The notes beneath the pieces are model-generated. The model was given only the letters and a program-made list of their open reading frames with translations. It was not told the origin of the DNA and did not search any database. From Vandiemenella viatica (taxonomy: Eukaryota > Arthropoda > Insecta > Orthoptera > Morabidae): a DNA stretch of 64,000 nt. Below are positions 11,545 through 22,440 of the stretch, piece by piece; position 1 is the first letter of the stretch, and every line of letters starts with the position of its first letter. The DNA is taken from NCBI GenBank assembly GCA_031002005.1, contig CM061920.1:104591447-104655446 (forward strand). The letters run 5' to 3'. Both the position numbers and the translations under genes were made by a program.

Positions 11545-12415
11545 GCATCTACACCTGCATTTTGCATTACATAAATAAATAGGTGACAGAGGGTGCTTTG
11601 CACCAAACTTCGTTCCCCCATGTGAATAGAAGTTCCTAACATTACGAAGGAAGAAGGAACACTATAGTTATTTCCCTCTTGTTGTTGCTTCCCAATGATT
11701 TATAAATAGTAATAAATTAAGGTAGGTATTACCATGTTTGTTAGTAATTACTTTGGAACCTCCATCGCTGGTCTTTCATTTCAACTGCAGAAACACGTCA
11801 GTGAAACTTTCGTTGAAGACCGAGCATGGAGGGACCAAGTATTTGGGAGGACGTGGGTTCAAAACCCGTTCCGAACAGTCAGATTTCGTTTGCTCATAGT
11901 TCCCCGAAATCCTTTCAGACAAATACCGGGATGGTTCCTTCAAAAGAGTACAGCTGCTTTCCTACCTCTGTCCTCATCCTCCCCCCCCCCAACCCAAATA
12001 AAAGGCTGTAAAAAGTAATGTCAAGGTGAACGACTCTTCTCTACTAGTTATCAGTCCAATTCGTATGGATCCCATGCAGCACAACAGTAGATGAGGGCTC
12101 GCGATAGCTTTGAACGCTCTCCTCTTTCTATACCCGTAAAGGTTTTTCTTTTTTGAAAGTTTGACATATGAATTGCGTTCGAGGATACAAGCGAAATTAA
12201 TCAATATTTATTTCTTTTGTTGCGCCCAAATACTTAAAGGATTCAACCGTATCAAGAGTTATACAGCTTACAGTAACTCTTTCCTGAATAAGGGATTCTA
12301 TTTTGAATTTAGTTTAATGCCATTCATCAGATTGTATTTCTAAGGAATCGGCAGAAATCTTTATTTCACGAAGACAACTGTATCGTCAGCCAATAACCCC
12401 GCACTGCTATTCCCG
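11545..12415 (-). pseudogene. Old LINE 3' region, minus strand, interrupted by a SINE
   Basis: On the minus strand, the frame over 11974-12204 keeps a decayed reverse-transcriptase C-terminal block: SPHLLLCCMGSIRIGLI, corresponding to the family pattern VRP.LEYC..VWDPY..GL seen in the two other LINEs of this window. Its 3' end, around 11550-11640, contains 'aataaataggtgacagaggg'-type tail sequence (minus-strand transcript end). The SINE at 11826-12012 sits inside it in the opposite orientation. It is too decayed for a family call, and no catalytic motif is left. Confidence 0.45.
11826..12012 (+). mobile_element. SINE family A, plus strand, nested in a LINE
   Basis: The head ends in the B-box-like 'gtgggttcaaaacccg' (11853-11868). 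The core follows: 'cagatttcgttt', 'ccccgaaatcctttcagac', 'aaataccgggatggttcctt', then a pyrimidine-rich end. The A-box is weak. Its position inside the older LINE gives a relative age. Confidence 0.7.
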
Positions 12416-13880
12416 CCTTTAAAGACCTCGGGGAAAAAAAATCAGATTTCTACTGACGTTTTTCCCTAGATGGGTTAGGTTATGAAAATTATGAAGAGAA
12501 GTAGAGACCAACACATTATTAGAAGTATAAATTTTCAGTTGCAAAGAGAAAATTATTAAAAAAGTACGTGAATATGAAATGTGGAAATATAGAAAGATTC
12601 TGGAAATTAATGGGGCCGATGAGGGATCAGTTCCAACGAAACTGGACGGAGAAACCAGAATATAGATGAATCTTACAGAAAGAAAGAGGGAACCGGTGGT
12701 CATATTACTGGTAATGGTTTTGCTACTATCATCGTGAAGTTGCTTTCTAAGAGAAAGATTAGGCTATGAACATATAGCAACATGCGAAATTTTCACCAAA
12801 GGAAATTGAAAAAGCTTATTATAATGTGTGGTAAGGAACTGAACATTTCATCAAGAAATCAAAACAAATTTACTCTGTATCTTTAATGTACCAATCCTCA
12901 CTGTTGATCACTCAGAGTGGATGTGTGCTGACTTCTGACTGAGACCAGTATTCTCTCTGATGACTATTGAGGACGTAGCGAACAAAACGAGAACAGCGAA
13001 ACCTTCGATCAAAACTTCATTTCTCTGATTGCTGTCAGAACAATACCGTCTTTTATTTTTTTTAAAGAATCCAGTGTTATGTAAGAAGAAAGACAAAAAG
13101 GAACAGTTATAGTCTTATTGTATTGGAGTCTCTACCCACGCAACCAGTGATCGATTTTTCTATAAGCAGAATGGAGAAACTGTTAAAAATTCTCTGAATC
13201 TGTGTTACCATGATTTCACTTGGTCGGACTAGTTTTTCTGGTTGCATATTATCCTAAAGCAGGATGGACAGTTTACTGATAGCTACGTATTGATTATTCA
13301 GTACTCTGACATTGCAGTAAAATATTTATGCTCTGACTAGTGTTTTTTTCTCTCCTCTTTTAAAACGTAATGAAGTTTTTTTGGTAAACTCCACAAGAAT
13401 ATTTTAAAGCATATTTGTGATACCCATCTCTCACGAATGGCTAAATCAGTTGATTTGCCATTCCTCTTCAAAAATATTTTATACGCACTAAAGAATTTGA
13501 CAGAGCAAATGTTCTCACTTTATGATGTGTAAAGCGATTCCTTCCGTTGAAGATTCTTGTTTCAAAGTTAGAGGGATTGAAAGGCAGACTCGAGGAAAAT
13601 ATTAATTAAATAGAGTAATGCATGACAGCTTTGGCAGCAACTGGTTTGAAATCTGTTTAGCGTTTTACCAAAAATAAATAATTGAGAGAGTTTTTTGAAC
13701 GCTCCCAATGAATTGGTGTCGTATGATGTTTAAGATTTCATTTTGTAACACGTATCCCGGTATATTTCACAAGCCCCGTTTTCCCGGGTGTGTTGCTAAT
13801 TATACTAATACCTCTGGTGCTCTTAATTTCTGTCCCGACGGCGTTCATTTAGGTAGTACGCTGATGTGAATGCCGGCCCA
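12416..13880. other. Unassigned AT-rich stretch
   Basis: No frame with recognisable domains, no terminal repeats and no tandem structure seen. Confidence 0.4.
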
Positions 13881-14220
13881 AAAGAATCTCATTAGGTTTT
13901 AAGCGTTTTAATCTCCGGCGCGTGCCTGCAGGTTGGCAAGCCTGCCGCACAGTAGACGAATGCGGTTAAGTTGGTCGTGGCCGAACCACAGCGGACCCTC
14001 CGTATCGCCGGAGCTGCGTGCCGCTGCTTACGAATGCCTTCATTTCTACTGTGGCTTCCTTTTTGTGCCTCCAATGTTCTGCCGTGTGGAGGTCGGAATA
14101 GCAGCACTTTTCGTGGACGGACCGGGGACGCGGGTAAATGATAAAGATCTGAGCGTAATTGAATTTCAAAACGAATTTCCAGCCTTCTAGGGGATGTTTT
14201 GTCGCAGAATCGCACCTCTA
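13881..14220. other. GC-rich island, no gene recognised
   Basis: Clearly GC-richer than its surroundings. It is open on both strands (85 codons at 13933-14190 plus, 107 codons at 13892-14215 minus), and neither product is recognisable. Overlapping frames on both strands are what GC-rich non-coding DNA gives by chance. It could be a host exon or regulatory element, or an unclassified repeat. Confidence 0.3.
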
Positions 14221-14915
14221 CCCGATTTTACTGCAGTAGAAAAAAACTAAATGCACCTCATACTTTTAAAGTAAAATAAAGTCTTCCATAAGGTTGTTCT
14301 GATACAATGTGTTAATTTATATTCAATTCCAATATTTGATGATACTTCCCTTCATACCGTTAACTAATTTTGTCTTGCGCGTTTTTCGAGATACCTTCGC
14401 TGATACTTGAAGTGAATTTCCATAGCAACAAAGTCTATTAATTGCAAATGGAAAGTTCATTAGATTTTCAAAATTTTTAGTAAGGTCCTTTGTGAGAAAA
14501 TTACGAGAGATTACTGGTCCGTCCACATTCTTGATTAGTGATCTAATGGAATGGATATTAAAACCAACAAACAACACATTATAGACTTAAAAACATTGAC
14601 ATCATAACCAAAAGTAATGCATTTCTACTAGGATCTTGTGTCACATTTTGAAAATAGTTATTTCATTATGTAATTAGCAAAATAGGGGTATGCAAAGAAG
14701 AAACCAGGAAGATTAATTGTGTGCTTATAGCAGTTCTATAGTTTTCCGGTTGAATGGAATTGTGGTTGGCTCCTACATACAACTATATTTAAAACACGTA
14801 AATAAAATAACTCAAGAAAGATTGTTTGGATTATGTATGAAATATCTATCGCTTACAGAAAATCGTATTTATTTATCAAACAAATATGATCTTGAGAGGA
14901 CAGTCTAAGTATCCT
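14221..14915. other. Unassigned AT-rich flank of the piggyBac element
   Basis: Short frames only. Nothing to annotate. Confidence 0.4.
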
Positions 14916-14927
14916 TTAACTACACGG

Positions 14928-14949
14928 GTGGGGTCTCAGCAGACCCCAC
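14928..14949. repeat. piggyBac left-end hairpin module
   Basis: Perfect 9-bp inverted arms, gtggggtct and agaccccac, around a 4-base loop, next to the TTAA target. Probably part of the transposase binding site at the element end. Confidence 0.7.
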
Positions 14950-15066
14950 GCGAAATTTTTTGTTTATAATTTCCATTGTTGGCGCACTACAGACTCGTCA
15001 TTGTAGGTATTCTCAGTGTGCCGCTGCCGCTTGCAGTAGGTGGACGTGCGCCGCGCTCTCGCAACA

Positions 15067-15170
15067 GTAAGTGCCTGTTTTTCATTGTTGGGGTACCTTT
15101 AGACCCCACGCGTGCTTTTACGTTGTATTTATTTGCAAAATGCTATTATAGAAATTTCCTCTTATTTCAG
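15067..15170 (+). other. Predicted 5' leader intron of the transposase gene
   Basis: A canonical donor gtaagt (15067-15072) and a pyrimidine-rich acceptor ttatttcag ending at 15170 would remove 104 bases, 16 bases before the chosen start codon. The intron would contain the upstream in-frame ATG at 15112 and the internal hairpin module. Predicted from splice-site appearance only. Confidence 0.45.
15089..15108. repeat. piggyBac internal hairpin module
   Basis: A second copy of the end module: tggggt and acccca arms around acctttag. It is closely similar to the right-end copy at 17287-17306 over about 30 bases and lies in the same (direct) orientation. It sits inside the predicted leader intron. 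Confidence 0.7.
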
Positions 15171-15186
15171 TATATTTTTTACAACA

Positions 15187-16950
15187 ATGACTCGCTTTCT
15201 TCGTGATGAGGATATTGCACGACTGTTGGAAGAAGGCACCGACTCAGAATATGAAGACACAGAACTAAATGACCCAGACGAAGATGTTGATGACATCAGT
15301 GAACATGATTCGATACACAGTGAACATGTTTCTGGTTCAGAGATGGAGCTAAGTGAAGGCTCATCTACTAGTGATGAAGACGAAGAAAGCTCAGGGAACT
15401 ATTTTTACGGTAAGAACAGATTCAAATGGAGTAAATCTGCCCCACATTCATCTCGTGTACGACAGCACAATATGGTACGAGAACGCACGGGACTGAGAGG
15501 ACCTGCTGCTAGTAAACGTGAAATGTCACCTGTAGAGAGTTGGGAACTATTATTTACCGATGATGTGATTGAGACTATCGTGCACTGTACCAACAAAAAA
15601 CTTGAGGACAAATATTCACCTCCATTATTACGGCCGTATTATGGCAACAACATTGACTGCTGTGAGTTACGAGCTTACCTTGGGTTACTTCTGTTTACGT
15701 CGATATTCAAGTCAAATCATGAAAATGTTAGATCGTTATGGGCGACTGATTTTACTGGAAGAGACATTTTTCGAGGTGTAATGGGGATAAACAGATTTTT
15801 ATTCATTCATTTCAATGTAACCTTTGATGACATCAGCACACGAGAAGAAAGAAAATCTACAGATAAACTGGCTTTGATACGAGGAATATTTGAAAAGTTT
15901 CTTAGCAATTGTAGTGCGAACTATTCTTGTTCAGAATATTTATGTGTTGATGAAATGTTGGTAAAATTTAGAGGAAGGTGCTCATTTAGAATGTTTATCA
16001 AAAGTAAACTTGGAAAATATGGCTTGAAAATACAGTGTATTTGCGATGCGAAAACTCATTACTTATGTAATGCGTTTATATACTCAGGAAAACCGCTTAC
16101 GCAAAGAAATATCCCTTTCGCAGTGCCAACACAGGATGTGCTAAAACTTGCAGAGCCATTTTATGGAACTAATAGGAATATCACTGGAGACAGTTGGTTT
16201 ACGTCTGTTGAGTTAGTAGACGAATTACTGAAACGAGGGCTAACATACGTGGGCACTGTACGAAAAAACAAACGAGAAATTCCTCGTCAGTTTTTGCCTG
16301 ATAAAACAAGACCCACTGAATCATCTTTATTTGGATTTGTTCGGGACAAGACCTTGGTATCATTCGTTCCAAAGAGGAAAAAAAGTGTAGTTTTACTATC
16401 TTCCATGCATCACGAAGTGTCTGTAAATCAACAATCGAAGAAACCCGAAATTATAGACTTTTCCAATGCGACTAAGGGAGGAGTTGATGCCTTGGATTTG
16501 AAATGCTCAAATTACTCTTGCTCACGTAGAACAAGAAGATGGCCAAACGCAATCTTTGCTGCAATGCTGAATATTTCTCTTGCTAATGGATATGTTCTTT
16601 GGGTTGGTTCTAATCCAAATAAAAAAGTCAGCAGAAGAGAATACATAAAGTCCACTGCAATGAGTCTTGTAAAGCCATACGTTTGCAGGAGATTAGAAAA
16701 TAACCCAAAGTTGGCCAAGGATATACGGGAAATCATGTGCAAATTGGTTGGCAGAGAACAAATGTTTTCAACTCCTAATGAAGATGAGCCTGCCCCTAGT
16801 GCTTCTAAAAAGCGAAGGTGTTATATTTGCCCAAGGTCGAAAGATAAGAAGAGCTCTCTAACATGTAACGTTTGCAAACAATGTATTTGTAAGCCTCATT
16901 CAAAGACAATCAATTTTTGTTTGTCCTGTGAATCCAAAGGAAACGACTGA
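15187..16950 (+). CDS. piggyBac-type DDD transposase, intact, 587 residues
   Basis: Enzyme that excises and inserts the element at TTAA, acting in the nucleus. I chose the ATG at 15187 (MTRFLRDED) because it starts the acidic N-terminus typical of the family. The upstream ATG at 15112 gives a hydrophobic leader inside a predicted intron. Residues about 8-75 are Asp/Glu/Ser-rich. The family core follows, with ELRAYLGLLLFTSIFKSNHEN and LWATDFTGRDIFR blocks. Catalytic aspartates: D255 in CVDEMLVKFRGRC, D335 in TGDSWFTS and D434 in KGGVDALD. Their spacings of 80 and 99 are close to the 78 and 101 of moth piggyBac. SCSRRTRRWP follows. The C-terminus (about 545-581) is the cysteine/histidine zinc-binding domain (CYIC, CNVC, CKPHS, CLSC). 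Length matches the usual near-600. No stop or shift is visible, unlike every other coding remnant in the window. Confidence 0.93.
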   Translation: MTRFLRDEDIARLLEEGTDSEYEDTELNDPDEDVDDISEHDSIHSEHVSGSEMELSEGSSTSDEDEESSGNYFYGKNRFKWSKSAPHSSRVRQHNMVRERTGLRGPAASKREMSPVESWELLFTDDVIETIVHCTNKKLEDKYSPPLLRPYYGNNIDCCELRAYLGLLLFTSIFKSNHENVRSLWATDFTGRDIFRGVMGINRFLFIHFNVTFDDISTREERKSTDKLALIRGIFEKFLSNCSANYSCSEYLCVDEMLVKFRGRCSFRMFIKSKLGKYGLKIQCICDAKTHYLCNAFIYSGKPLTQRNIPFAVPTQDVLKLAEPFYGTNRNITGDSWFTSVELVDELLKRGLTYVGTVRKNKREIPRQFLPDKTRPTESSLFGFVRDKTLVSFVPKRKKSVVLLSSMHHEVSVNQQSKKPEIIDFSNATKGGVDALDLKCSNYSCSRRTRRWPNAIFAAMLNISLANGYVLWVGSNPNKKVSRREYIKSTAMSLVKPYVCRRLENNPKLAKDIREIMCKLVGREQMFSTPNEDEPAPSASKKRRCYICPRSKDKKSSLTCNVCKQCICKPHSKTINFCLSCESKGND

Positions 16951-17046
16951 TTTTGTAGGCACATAATGAAGTGTCATTTTTTTTTGTATTGTTAGTTTTT
17001 TCTCTTTTAAAATTTTAATTTGATTTTATGCTCCACTTCTGTACAT

Positions 17047-17052
17047 AATAAA
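17047..17052 (+). terminator. Polyadenylation signal of the transposase gene
   Basis: AATAAA about 97 bases after the stop codon at 16948-16950, in an AT-rich trailer inside the element. Confidence 0.6.
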
Positions 17053-17286
17053 AAAGAAGTTTAATTAGAAGTCAATATTTGTTGATTTTTATGTCATTTT
17101 CCCTGACCTATACAAACAGAAAACCAAAATGGCATGTTTTTGTGAATGGCTTTAAGTTTCGGATAAGACTGATTAATATAAGCACAATAAACGACTGAAA
17201 TAATAAATACGTTATCTTTTATTATGTAAATATAAAAATATGCAAGTTATTTCCAGTAATTACTTGTAAGCACACCTAAACACGGT

Positions 17287-17306
17287 TGGGGTACTTCTAG
17301 ACCCCA
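17287..17306. repeat. piggyBac right-end hairpin module
   Basis: tggggt and acccca arms around acttctag, followed by cacgtgactgtacgtta. It lies near the inferred right end and is nearly identical to the internal module at 15089-15108. Confidence 0.7.
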
Positions 17307-17324
17307 CACGTGACTGTACGTTAC

Positions 17325-19690
17325 CAGAAACAACGCGTGTACTTGAAGGGTATATTTAAATATGTGGGCAGTACAAGGACAAGCAACCTATTACCGAAAA
17401 AAAGCAGGTACATAATATAAAATCTGTTTCATAGGCACAAAAATATTAGGACATACGCCTCGGGCTCCATCATATATGACTGAAAGTTATAGAGTTTAGT
17501 TTACTGTGAATCATAAAAATGTCCGACGAATCAGCAAAAGACTTACGCTGAAACCAATTAAATGAATATCATGCTACATTTCAAAAGAAAACCCTATAGA
17601 GTTCTGTAGAAGAAATGTGTCACTCAAATCTCCTCGTCACTACTAGAATCTGATTCATGCAGCAGTTATCCAAGAAAACATGGACATTCAAATCTACAAC
17701 GTATTATTTCCTGTTGTCTTTTAAGTAGATTGTTTATATTTATTTTGTAGTCATACACTTACAACATAATGTGCATCGAATAAAATGATGACATAAAATT
17801 CGCAATGTTTTACTTTTACCTTTATAGTGATTGCATATCGTAAAATCGTGCATAAAACGCTTTATAAATTATGATATGTCACGATAGAAATATACAGATT
17901 TTGTTTTTATTACTATACGACTAGTGTAAAGACGTGAAAAATATGAAACTATCCTATTCAAATACTGGAACAAGTTCCTTAGAAATGTTTAATACTATGT
18001 AATTAATAAACATTTCTGAAGCGTTGTTTTGACATTTTTGAACAAAATGTATATACAGGTATTAACGCCACTAATAGATACGTTTATAAAAAATTTAAAA
18101 AATAAAAATAATTTACCTTTGTACACTGTAATAAAATCAGAAGACGGAAAACTTCGTGCGATGTAAATCTCCAATCGAATTGTCAAACGATGTTATTATT
18201 AGGGTACAAGATGAAAGATAACACAGTCCTTTTTATCAAAGGTACAATGGACTATTTTGACGCTAAACTAATTCCTAGAATCTGGTGCTTCCTCCAAGTT
18301 TCGCTTGGCAAATCCACTAATGAACTGCATTCTGCTCAAAGGCCTCATCCAATTAGAACAGAATCATCTACCGACCTGTCACTTGCTAGAAACCGAGTTC
18401 AACGTACTACTGCACAGAACATAGGACATTTAATTTCTTCAATTAAAAAAAGTGAAATAACATTTCTTTATCCACATGAAGTGCTGAGTGTCCTTACGAG
18501 ATAGGCATCCGTTAATTTGTTAATGTGTCATGTAAAGTTCTTAAGAATTATGAAATAGTGAGCCATATCTTGAATGAGATGAAATAATTATGCAATGTTA
18601 TGCTTACATCCTGTTAAGCCAGCCGTAATGCTGGGTTGGTGGACATGGTTTCTACATTCATTTAAAGGAACAGGGCAATAGAATGGAGGATATTTTAACC
18701 CTCTATGGTATATCCATGGTACTATATTCAATATGTTGAGTGAATCTGGAGTAACGTTACGGACGTTTCAGTTCTGGAGTTCAATTCGAAATCTCTTGCT
18801 TTACAGACCAAAGTACTTTTGTCTCCACAGGGGAAATAATTACTATCTTAATAATTATTTAAACCAGACGTAAAGTTTGTGAAAGAAGAAGTCGTAGTCC
18901 AGACTGGTGAAAAATTCAAGATCCTTGTTTTAAATTAGTCGACACTTTTGTGGATTTAAAGAGGAACTTGAATCCTATATACCAAAATTTGGTGCATTCA
19001 AAGGGCTATTTTAATTAAACTTAGTGACTGGGAAACAAATACCTGACAGTCCAAAAGGCTTATACTGATACCGAAAGATAAATATTTGTTGAAACCTAAC
19101 AATGTCAGATTTATATTGTTCCAGAATTTTCTACTTACCTACGGATTAAGGAACTAAGGTATAATAAAAAACCTAAAAATAATAGTTATTTTAAGTAGTG
19201 GACAGATAATTAAACTTTCTAAGGCTATTGGAAATGTATATCTGTTAAATTACCCTACTTAATAATAATTTTACATCATTAGCACAGATTCCTATGCCGA
19301 TAATATTTGTATTAGGTGATTCAAACCAATTACTTCAGTGTAGTAGTAATAGTATCAAAGTATAGTATTTGTATTATGAAACGTCCAGATTCCTTCGTGC
19401 ATTTAGAAACCCTAGACAAATTGTCATTAAATATCTCTGAATGACGATCATAAGTTACTTATTAGAAAATTTAATACATTACATGCGTTCCATATGGACA
19501 TGTTACTTTATTTCGTTTATGAAGGATTATCAATTGACATGAAATGGTTGGAAATTCAAGTTCTGCATCCTCCAATTGAAAAATGAATAAGGCGTGAAAT
19601 GAGAGAGAAAAATTGACAGTATATTCACGAGAACGAGCAGCATTTTGTTTGTAGCTGCGAGGACGATATAGCTGAAGGAATATCCTAACA
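17325..19690. other. Unassigned 2.4 kb
   Basis: AT-rich. One plus-strand frame of 104 codons (18190-18504) has no recognisable domain or supporting context, so no gene is called. Confidence 0.4.
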
Positions 19691-20250
19691 AAAGGCCGGC
19701 GTTCTGTCGTTCTCCTGCGAACCAAGTGTTCGAACACAGCGGGGGTTGAGACCTGGCGACGGAGTTCTGCGGTAGCTTTGTGGGAAAGACTGACAAGTGA
19801 ATGAGCCGCATATTGATTTATCTATGTGCCAAAATGCAAAGTGCCCCCTAAAGGTATTGTGTATTTTCTTTCTCTGCACCCAACGGAGCCACGGCCTTAC
19901 TTGGGGAGAGAGAGGTATTTGGGGCGGGAGACGTCGCCGTGGATGAACTGGCGAAGAGGAGCCAGCTAAGTGTTTAGTGCGGCGGATAGTGTAATCTGCA
20001 TAGGTGATGAGTGCTCTTGAATGGTAACCTTCAAGTTACGCGACTTGTGGGATTGTGTGCCATGTGTGGATCAATGCAGCTTGTGAAGATTGGCTGCAAC
20101 AACGGTAATTATCGTTGAATAACTAAAAAAAAGCATTGCACTTCAGTTTTGGTTGGACCTGAAGCGGTCCTGGCAGTGAGACCTGCGTAATAAAGAGATT
20201 CCTTAGTGTGTTTTTTAATTAATTGTTAGTTGAGGTGGCGCCCAGATTAA
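19691..20250 (+). other. Possible solo LTR or 5' leader of an LTR retroelement
   Basis: A GC-richer block contains 'aataaagagattcc' (20189 on), a polyadenylation-like signal. About 50 bases later comes 'tggcgcccag' at about 20237-20246, which resembles a retroelement primer-binding site. No second LTR, no TG/CA termini and no gag-pol frame could be found. Weak call. Confidence 0.25.
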
Positions 20251-22129
20251 TTAAAAATGTACATGTCCTAAATGTTTTTATTTCTACTCAAGAATGTAGT
20301 GGTTAAAACTGTCATGTTATTCTTGTTAATAAATGATAAATTGTGAAATCACAAACGTACTTTTTAATACAAAGGTATCCCAGCTAGGTAATTCATTATA
20401 TATTCATAAATAATTTTAACATATTAAAATTAATAATTTCTCCTCCGAACTTAAAAATATTTTTAATACCGAATTTTAATGAACATTTCAGGCGTGAAAA
20501 AACTGAATTATATTGACAGTATAAACTTTTTTCTTTTGAAACTAAAGCAACAATTCCAATACTACAATATGAAAAACAGAAATCGATGGAATATTTTCCT
20601 TAGTGTCCAAAATAACACTTAGGTATACTTCAAAACACTCAGGCTATTACGAACATCAGTATCTATTGTATTTCAGTCTGGAAACATTACGATCTCACAG
20701 CTGAGTTAGTTGAAGGGCTAAAAAATTTACTCAGCAGTTGTTCTCCAGCAACGGCTGCTGGAGACGACTTTCTGCGCTGAGATCTAGTGCGACGATCTGC
20801 AGCTTGTCTTTACGCTGCTTCACCAACCAAACAGTTATAAACCGTGCACAAAATGTAACATTTCACGTCAGACTAGAATCTTACATGTCGTGGTTGTTCC
20901 TGGAGGAACCAGAGCAATACCACTGCCACATGCCATTAAAACTCGGCTCCTACGTTTCTGGGTGTCCCTCCTCTGATCGTCCAATCTGCGACCACAAGTT
21001 CTCCTCTCTCGGCAACCCTCGATGATCTTCATTGAAACTTGGGGCGACTTTTCCACCGAAAAATCACCAGGACAAGCGTGTCTAAAGAACCACAAGCAAA
21101 CCAAAAGCCGTTCTTAACTGGGTGGACACAAAAACATCTCGCTGCCCACTCTTTCACGCTAGCGACCCAGCCACAGTCCTACAAAGTCTTAAAATGTTCA
21201 GTAACTCCAACGAAACCAACGACAACCGGGGAGCGACCTGCGAACTGTCAAGTGAATGTAATCGTTTATATCTATCAATATGTGGTTTTGTTTAAGTTGT
21301 GCAATTGGTTCGCAATAAGCAGATATGTTACTGTTACCATGATCTTCTAGAAGTTGTTACTATGATGGGTATTTAATACTGGAAACATAATCTTCTTATT
21401 CAATACGACTTCAGTCGATCACGATTTATAGAAAAGTTATTGCCAGTACAATACCTATTTATTGCTTTCAATTAATAGGACGAGTGTCACTTCTATCTCT
21501 GAGGCAAATTATGAGTTTATATTTCTTTCTGACTAGTTTGTATACTTCAGTGTCAGCTTCTTCTCAAGATTGTTTATGTAACCGTTATCGGTTCGTGAAA
21601 TTCAATATACAAAGCATTTTAATGTAGAAACATTGTACCGTAGTTCAATTAGGACTGCCTAAAACGACATTTCCTATAAATTTTCGTTTTACGTGCACTT
21701 GGTATGAGAAAAAAGGAGAATAAAATTTCATACGTTTATATACTATGTGAGTTTTGATACATGTAGAAAACGTAAATAGTATCCACTAAAAACTGATGGT
21801 CATTCTGCATGCGAATGCGTATATAAGACAGACGGTGCTTTTCATCTGAAAATACTGTGTATGCTTAAATGCCCTTTTTAACATGCTAGAACGTGTACTG
21901 TTCAAAACATTTTTTGTTTTATATACAACTGTGCCGTTAGTTCCATGTCTAGAAGACAGATACTGCCAACTATAAATTAAGCGATCGAGGCCCATAACAG
22001 TTTGGCGTAAGCTGTTTCGAGCCTTCTAGTATTTTACAATCTGTGGTAAGCGATACTTCAAATTCCCTGACTCACGCCAGAAAAAAAGGAGCAGTATCAT
22101 GTTTTCTGTTTAATTCAATGAATAGCGGA
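20251..22129. other. Unassigned; GC-richer block at 20700-21260
   Basis: 20700-21260 is of higher GC than its surroundings and holds short frames of 95 and 103 codons plus and 78 codons minus. None is recognised and none has a conserved motif. The rest is AT-rich and empty. Confidence 0.35.
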
Positions 22130-22440
22130 ACGATTTGGACTTGGCGGCGCTGGGAATAAAACTGTCTTAAATAAAAGCCGTTAGAATATTGATGAGGGCG
22201 CTTTTGGGGCAGGGTGATTGGGCGCAGCTTGGCTGAGGGGTGGATATCTCGCGGGGTGGGCCGTGCTATCGGGCGACCCTTTATTTATTGTCCAATTAGG
22301 AGGGTAGGCGGCTGTCTGGTCACGCAGCTCTCTGATTGAGATTTGTTGGCGGCGCAGCAGAGGTCGGGTCGCTGCCAGCACCGCCGAGTTAGCTTCCACT
22401 GGTCGACTATCGATTTAAAAAAATCGCCTCGAATTGAAGA
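22130..22440. other. GC-rich island, non-repeat by eye
   Basis: A sharp GC-rich block in AT-rich DNA, with no tRNA boxes, terminal repeats or copy elsewhere in the window. It contains 'tttatttattgtccaattag', a homeodomain-type AT motif flanked by GC-rich DNA. A host regulatory or first-exon element is possible but unproven. Confidence 0.3.

Larger units (their letters stand above)
14916..17324 (+). mobile_element. piggyBac-type DNA transposon, about 2.4 kb
   Basis: Cut-and-paste element of the piggyBac superfamily, which targets TTAA. The left end is TTAA at 14916-14919, followed by ctacacgggtggggtct. The right end, read on the minus strand, is gtaacgtacagtcacgtg then tggggtct, so the terminal repeats align imperfectly over about 25 bases. 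The right target copy reads TTAC (17321-17324) where TTAA is expected. Length and layout suit the superfamily. The gene occupies 15187-16950. A palindromic GGGGT..ACCCC module occurs at both ends and once more inside. The right boundary is inferred from the alignment and is less certain than the left. Confidence 0.7.

Noticed and set aside
15112..15186. Upstream ATG at 15112 as the transposase start
   Set aside because: It adds a hydrophobic leader unlike the family, lies in a predicted intron, and the ATG at 15187 begins the expected acidic N-terminus.
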